Source of the DNA: Planctomycetales bacterium
GTDB taxonomy: Bacteria > Planctomycetota > Phycisphaerae > SM23-33
Direction of reading: 5' to 3'
NCBI GenBank assembly: GCA_030642005.1
Contig: DAOWOP010000132.1
Coordinates: forward strand, 1 to 7,379
Length of the DNA stretch: 7,379 bases
Shown: positions 5,864-7,379 of the stretch, piece after piece
How positions within the stretch are numbered: the first letter of the stretch is position 1
Layout of the letters: each line of letters begins with the position of its first letter
Position numbers and translations under genes: made by a program
Notes under the pieces: model-generated
Told to the model about the DNA's origin: nothing
The model's database searches: none
Seen by the model: the letters and a program-made list of their open reading frames with translations, nothing else

Positions 5864-6124
5864 GCTCTGTCTGAAAAGTCATCTTTTAGTCCCATAGGGA
5901 CGTTTTTCTTAGCCACGGGCGGAAGCCCGTGGAAAATGTCAGGCCCGAATCCAGCCCCGCAGGGGCGTCTTAATTTGATCACAACCTACTGTGGCTACTG
6001 CGACAACAGCATCAAGACGCCCCGCTGGGGCTTGAAAAAACACGCATCTCCAGCCCCCGGGCTTCCGCCCGGGGCTAAGAAAGGCGCCGCTCTGCGGCTA
6101 AAAACTACTTTTCAGACAAAGCCT
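5862..6124. mobile_element. 263-bp inverted-duplication element (MITE-like), three mirrored hairpins per arm
   Basis: The ends match as inverted repeats at 17 of 18 bases: AGGCTCTGTCTGAAAAGT (5862-5879) against the complement of 6107-6124. Similarity continues inwards through CTTTTAG and TTTCTTAGCC. Each arm carries three short hairpins at nearly equal distances from its end: 5889-5901 and 6086-6098; 5913-5932 and 6055-6074; 5954-5966 and 6019-6031. About 52 nt separate the innermost pair. No transposase gene lies inside, and I see no clear target duplication in the flanks. It could be a non-autonomous insertion-sequence derivative or a REP-type structured repeat. It fills most of the long gene-free gap between the membrane protein and hisF. 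Confidence 0.65.
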
Positions 6125-6167
6125 GGTTATTACACATGATTTGCGATGGGACGGAGCACTAACCGCT

Positions 6168-6284
6168 CTAGTACCCGATCCACGGGAAGCGCAGCGAGTC
6201 TATCTCGGCCTTCATTTCAGGCGTCTTGTTCTGCTCGTTCTGATACCGCGGATACCCGGATATAACAAAATTTTTTGGGAGCAG
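6168..6284 (-). pseudogene. C-terminal remnant of an unidentified minus-strand gene
   Basis: On the minus strand an open frame ends at TAG (6168-6170). Its last part (about 6171-6257) uses strongly GC-ending codons, as the other genes here do, and reads like protein: ...RYQNEQNKTPEMKAEI, then DSLRFPWIGY. There is no start codon with a ribosome site. Upstream the frame passes into AT-rich DNA and then the structured repeat at 6284-6418, where it meets a stop. I read it as the tail of a gene whose front was lost or replaced when the repeat arrived. The protein is not recognised, and a chance open frame is not excluded. Confidence 0.35.
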
Positions 6285-6418
6285 TGGCAGGCTGGGACGA
6301 AACGACTCGTGCTACGTAGCGAATTACTTCGCAGAGTAGCAAGCGCAGTCTCACCTTTTTCTATTCTTTAATTCTTCGTTCGGATCAGGAAAAGGTGGGA
6401 CTCCGTCCCAGCCTGCAC
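6284..6418. repeat. Structured intergenic repeat with nested stems
   Basis: The outer stem GCAGGCTGGGACG (6287-6299) pairs perfectly with 6404-6416 and extends to GTG/CAC past one bulged G. Inside is a 16-bp stem, 6347-6362 with 6387-6402, whose two mismatches both become G-U pairs in RNA. Between the two 5' arms a small hairpin forms: TGCTAC/GTAGCA around GCGAA-TTAC-TTCGC. The result is a branched fold of about 135 nt directly after the hisF stop. It could shape the hisF 3' end or be a dispersed repeat family. Confidence 0.6.
6388..6410 (-). terminator. Possible intrinsic terminator of hisF
   Basis: Ten bases after the hisF stop codon the minus strand reads TGGGAC-GGA-GTCCCA (6396-6410) followed by CCTTTTCC. 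The stem is short and GC-rich and the T-tract is poor. The same bases also take part in the larger fold at 6284-6418, so this is only a moderate candidate. Confidence 0.4.
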
Positions 6419-6419
6419 C

Positions 6420-7184
6420 TTACAGCCGGACATCAATGCCCTTGCTGTCAAGGTGCTCTTTCATCTGGCGAATCGTGAACTTTCCGAAGTGGGCGATTGA
6501 GGCGACCAGTACGGCGGCGGCGTGGCCTTCGAGGATGGCTTCGCTGAGGTGCTCCAGTTCGCCGGCTCCGCCGGAGGCTATGACCGGCACGGAAACCGCA
6601 TCGGCGATCGCACGGGTCATCGGGATGTCGTAGCCGGCCTGCGTGCCGTCGGCGTCCATACTGGTCGGCAGAATGGCGCCCGCCCCAAGCGCGACGACCT
6701 TCTCGGCCCATTCAACGGCGTCAATCCCCGTCGGCTCCCGCCCGCCGCGAACCATCACTTCAAAACCCGAAGGCAGCGAATCGTTCTTGCGCGTGTCGAT
6801 GGCGACGGTGATTCGATCGCTGCCGAATTTCCCGGCTGATTCTTGAACGAGGTCGGGGTTGCGGACGGCAGCGGTGTTGACCGAGACCCTGGCGGCTCCG
6901 ATGTCGAAGAGTTTCTGCATGTCGTCGGTGCTTGCGATTCCGCCGCCGACGGTCAGCGGGACGGAGATTCCCTCTGCTGTGCGTTTGACGGCGTCGGCCA
7001 TGGTCTTTCGCCCTTCGACCGTGGCGGTGATGTCGAGGAAGACCAGTTCATCCGCCCCGGCGGCGCTGTAGGCTGCGGCGGCCTCGGCAGGGTCGCCGAC
7101 TTCCTTGAGTTCCACAAAATGCACGCCCTTGACAAGCCGGCCGTCCTTGACGTCCAGGCACGGTATGACCTTCTTGTAATCCAT
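6420..7184 (-). CDS. hisF: Imidazole glycerol phosphate synthase, cyclase subunit
   Basis: This (beta/alpha)8-barrel uses ammonia from HisH to turn PRFAR into imidazoleglycerol phosphate and AICAR. The 254 residues match the family. Blocks in order are VIPCLDVKDGRLVKGVHF with catalytic Asp11, ADELVFLDITAT, VGGGI, VSVNTAAV, VAIDT with Asp130, LPTSMDADGTQAGYD, ASGGAG and HFGKFTIRQMKEHL. The ammonia-gate positions Arg5, Glu46, Lys99 and Glu167 of the Thermotoga enzyme are here Lys5, Glu46, Arg99 and Ala170. ATG 7184 (MDYKKVIPCLDV) has a strong purine-rich ribosome site just upstream and gives the family N-terminus; the 36-residue extension from 7292 does not resemble HisF. No hisH or hisA lies within the window. 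Confidence 0.96.
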   Translation of the reverse strand: MDYKKVIPCLDVKDGRLVKGVHFVELKEVGDPAEAAAAYSAAGADELVFLDITATVEGRKTMADAVKRTAEGISVPLTVGGGIASTDDMQKLFDIGAARVSVNTAAVRNPDLVQESAGKFGSDRITVAIDTRKNDSLPSGFEVMVRGGREPTGIDAVEWAEKVVALGAGAILPTSMDADGTQAGYDIPMTRAIADAVSVPVIASGGAGELEHLSEAILEGHAAAVLVASIAHFGKFTIRQMKEHLDSKGIDVRL

Positions 7185-7186
7185 AA

Positions 7187-7197
7187 CCTCTCCCTTC
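7187..7197 (-). promoter_or_regulatory. Ribosome binding site of hisF
   Basis: GAAGGGAGAGG on the minus strand lies 2 nt before ATG 7184; its GGGAG core is 6 nt away. It settles the start at 7184 rather than the upstream in-frame ATGs at 7292 and 7259. Confidence 0.75.
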
Positions 7198-7260
7198 AAT
7201 TGAAATCGCCCGCAAGAACCTATCGGCGACCGGCTGAAATGTCCATGAAAGCAGCACATC

Positions 7261-7280
7261 TGCGCGCGCACACGTGCACG
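7261..7280. other. 20-nt alternating purine-pyrimidine tract (Z-DNA candidate)
   Basis: TGCGCGCGCACACGTGCACG alternates pyrimidine and purine without a break for 20 nt, mostly as CG and CA/TG steps, the kind of run that favours left-handed DNA. It is about 80 bp upstream of hisF, where a promoter is expected; I see no convincing -35/-10 pair there. A second short run of the same type lies at the window edge (7371-7379). Confidence 0.5.
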
Positions 7281-7307
7281 GAAAAAACGCACATTGGGAT
7301 TTTTTTG

Positions 7308-7336
7308 AAAAAAATTAAGTCCCGGCTGGGCCGGGA
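7308..7336 (-). terminator. Intrinsic terminator of a minus-strand gene beyond the right edge
   Basis: On the minus strand TCCCGGC-CCA-GCCGGGA (7320-7336) forms a 7-bp GC-rich stem with a 3-nt loop, followed by CTTAA and seven T (7308-7314). It points towards hisF, so it would end a transcript entering from past 7379 and separate it from hisF. On the plus strand no T-tract follows the stem at once. Confidence 0.7.
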
Positions 7337-7379
7337 GTTGCGGTTTTCACATCCGTTTTTCGTTCACGTTTGCGCGCGC

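Noticed and set aside
5936..6139. 67-residue plus-strand open frame
   Set aside because: It lies within the inverted-duplication element and reads through its hairpins, with no ribosome site or protein-like composition.
6141..6371. 76-residue plus-strand open frame
   Set aside because: It starts at TTG without a ribosome site and crosses the stems of the 6284-6418 repeat. Coding bias is better on the other strand at 6168-6257.
7185..7292. N-terminal extension of HisF from ATG 7292
   Set aside because: The extra 36 residues are unlike HisF and cover the alternating GC tract. The strong ribosome site is at 7187-7197.

Overview
The window reads as a piece of a GC-rich bacterial chromosome. Planctomycetota, perhaps Phycisphaerae, is my best guess: the intergenic DNA is crowded with short hairpin modules and 7-bp tandem repeats, and the histidine genes are scattered. 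This is an inference from style, not from a marker gene.

Layout. Positions 1-513 hold a tRNA-Glu(CTC) gene on the minus strand with a good extended -10 promoter, flanked on both sides by arrays of a 7-bp unit (GCRRTCA, or TGAYYGC when inverted) and by a 25-bp-arm hairpin. From 667 to 5863 five plus-strand genes lie close together: a non-pyrrolysine MttB-family (trimethylamine methyltransferase-like) protein, hisD, hisC, hisB and a two-helix membrane protein of unknown function. Positions 5862-6124 are a 263-bp inverted-duplication element, 6168-6284 look like the broken C-terminal end of a minus-strand gene, and 6284-6418 are a second structured repeat. hisF (6420-7184) is on the minus strand and converges on the plus-strand block. 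Upstream of it are a 20-nt alternating purine-pyrimidine tract and a terminator for a minus-strand gene lying beyond the right edge.

How the genes work together. HisB (imidazoleglycerol-phosphate dehydratase), HisC (histidinol-phosphate aminotransferase) and HisD (histidinol dehydrogenase) cover the late part of histidine synthesis. HisF, the cyclase half of IGP synthase, makes the HisB substrate. The glutaminase partner HisH, HisA, the early enzymes and a histidinol-phosphatase are not in the window. The methyltransferase-like gene has no corrinoid protein or reactivase beside it, so its substrate is open.

Most worth a second look: (1) the hisC start codon lies inside a three-copy 7-bp repeat, and one copy fewer would join hisC in frame to an upstream ATG that has a proper ribosome binding site; (2) the 263-bp mirror-image element, whose two arms carry the same three small hairpins at matched distances, with compensatory base-pair changes; (3) the paired heptad arrays around tRNA-Glu; (4) a HisF whose ammonia-gate residues depart from the classical set.
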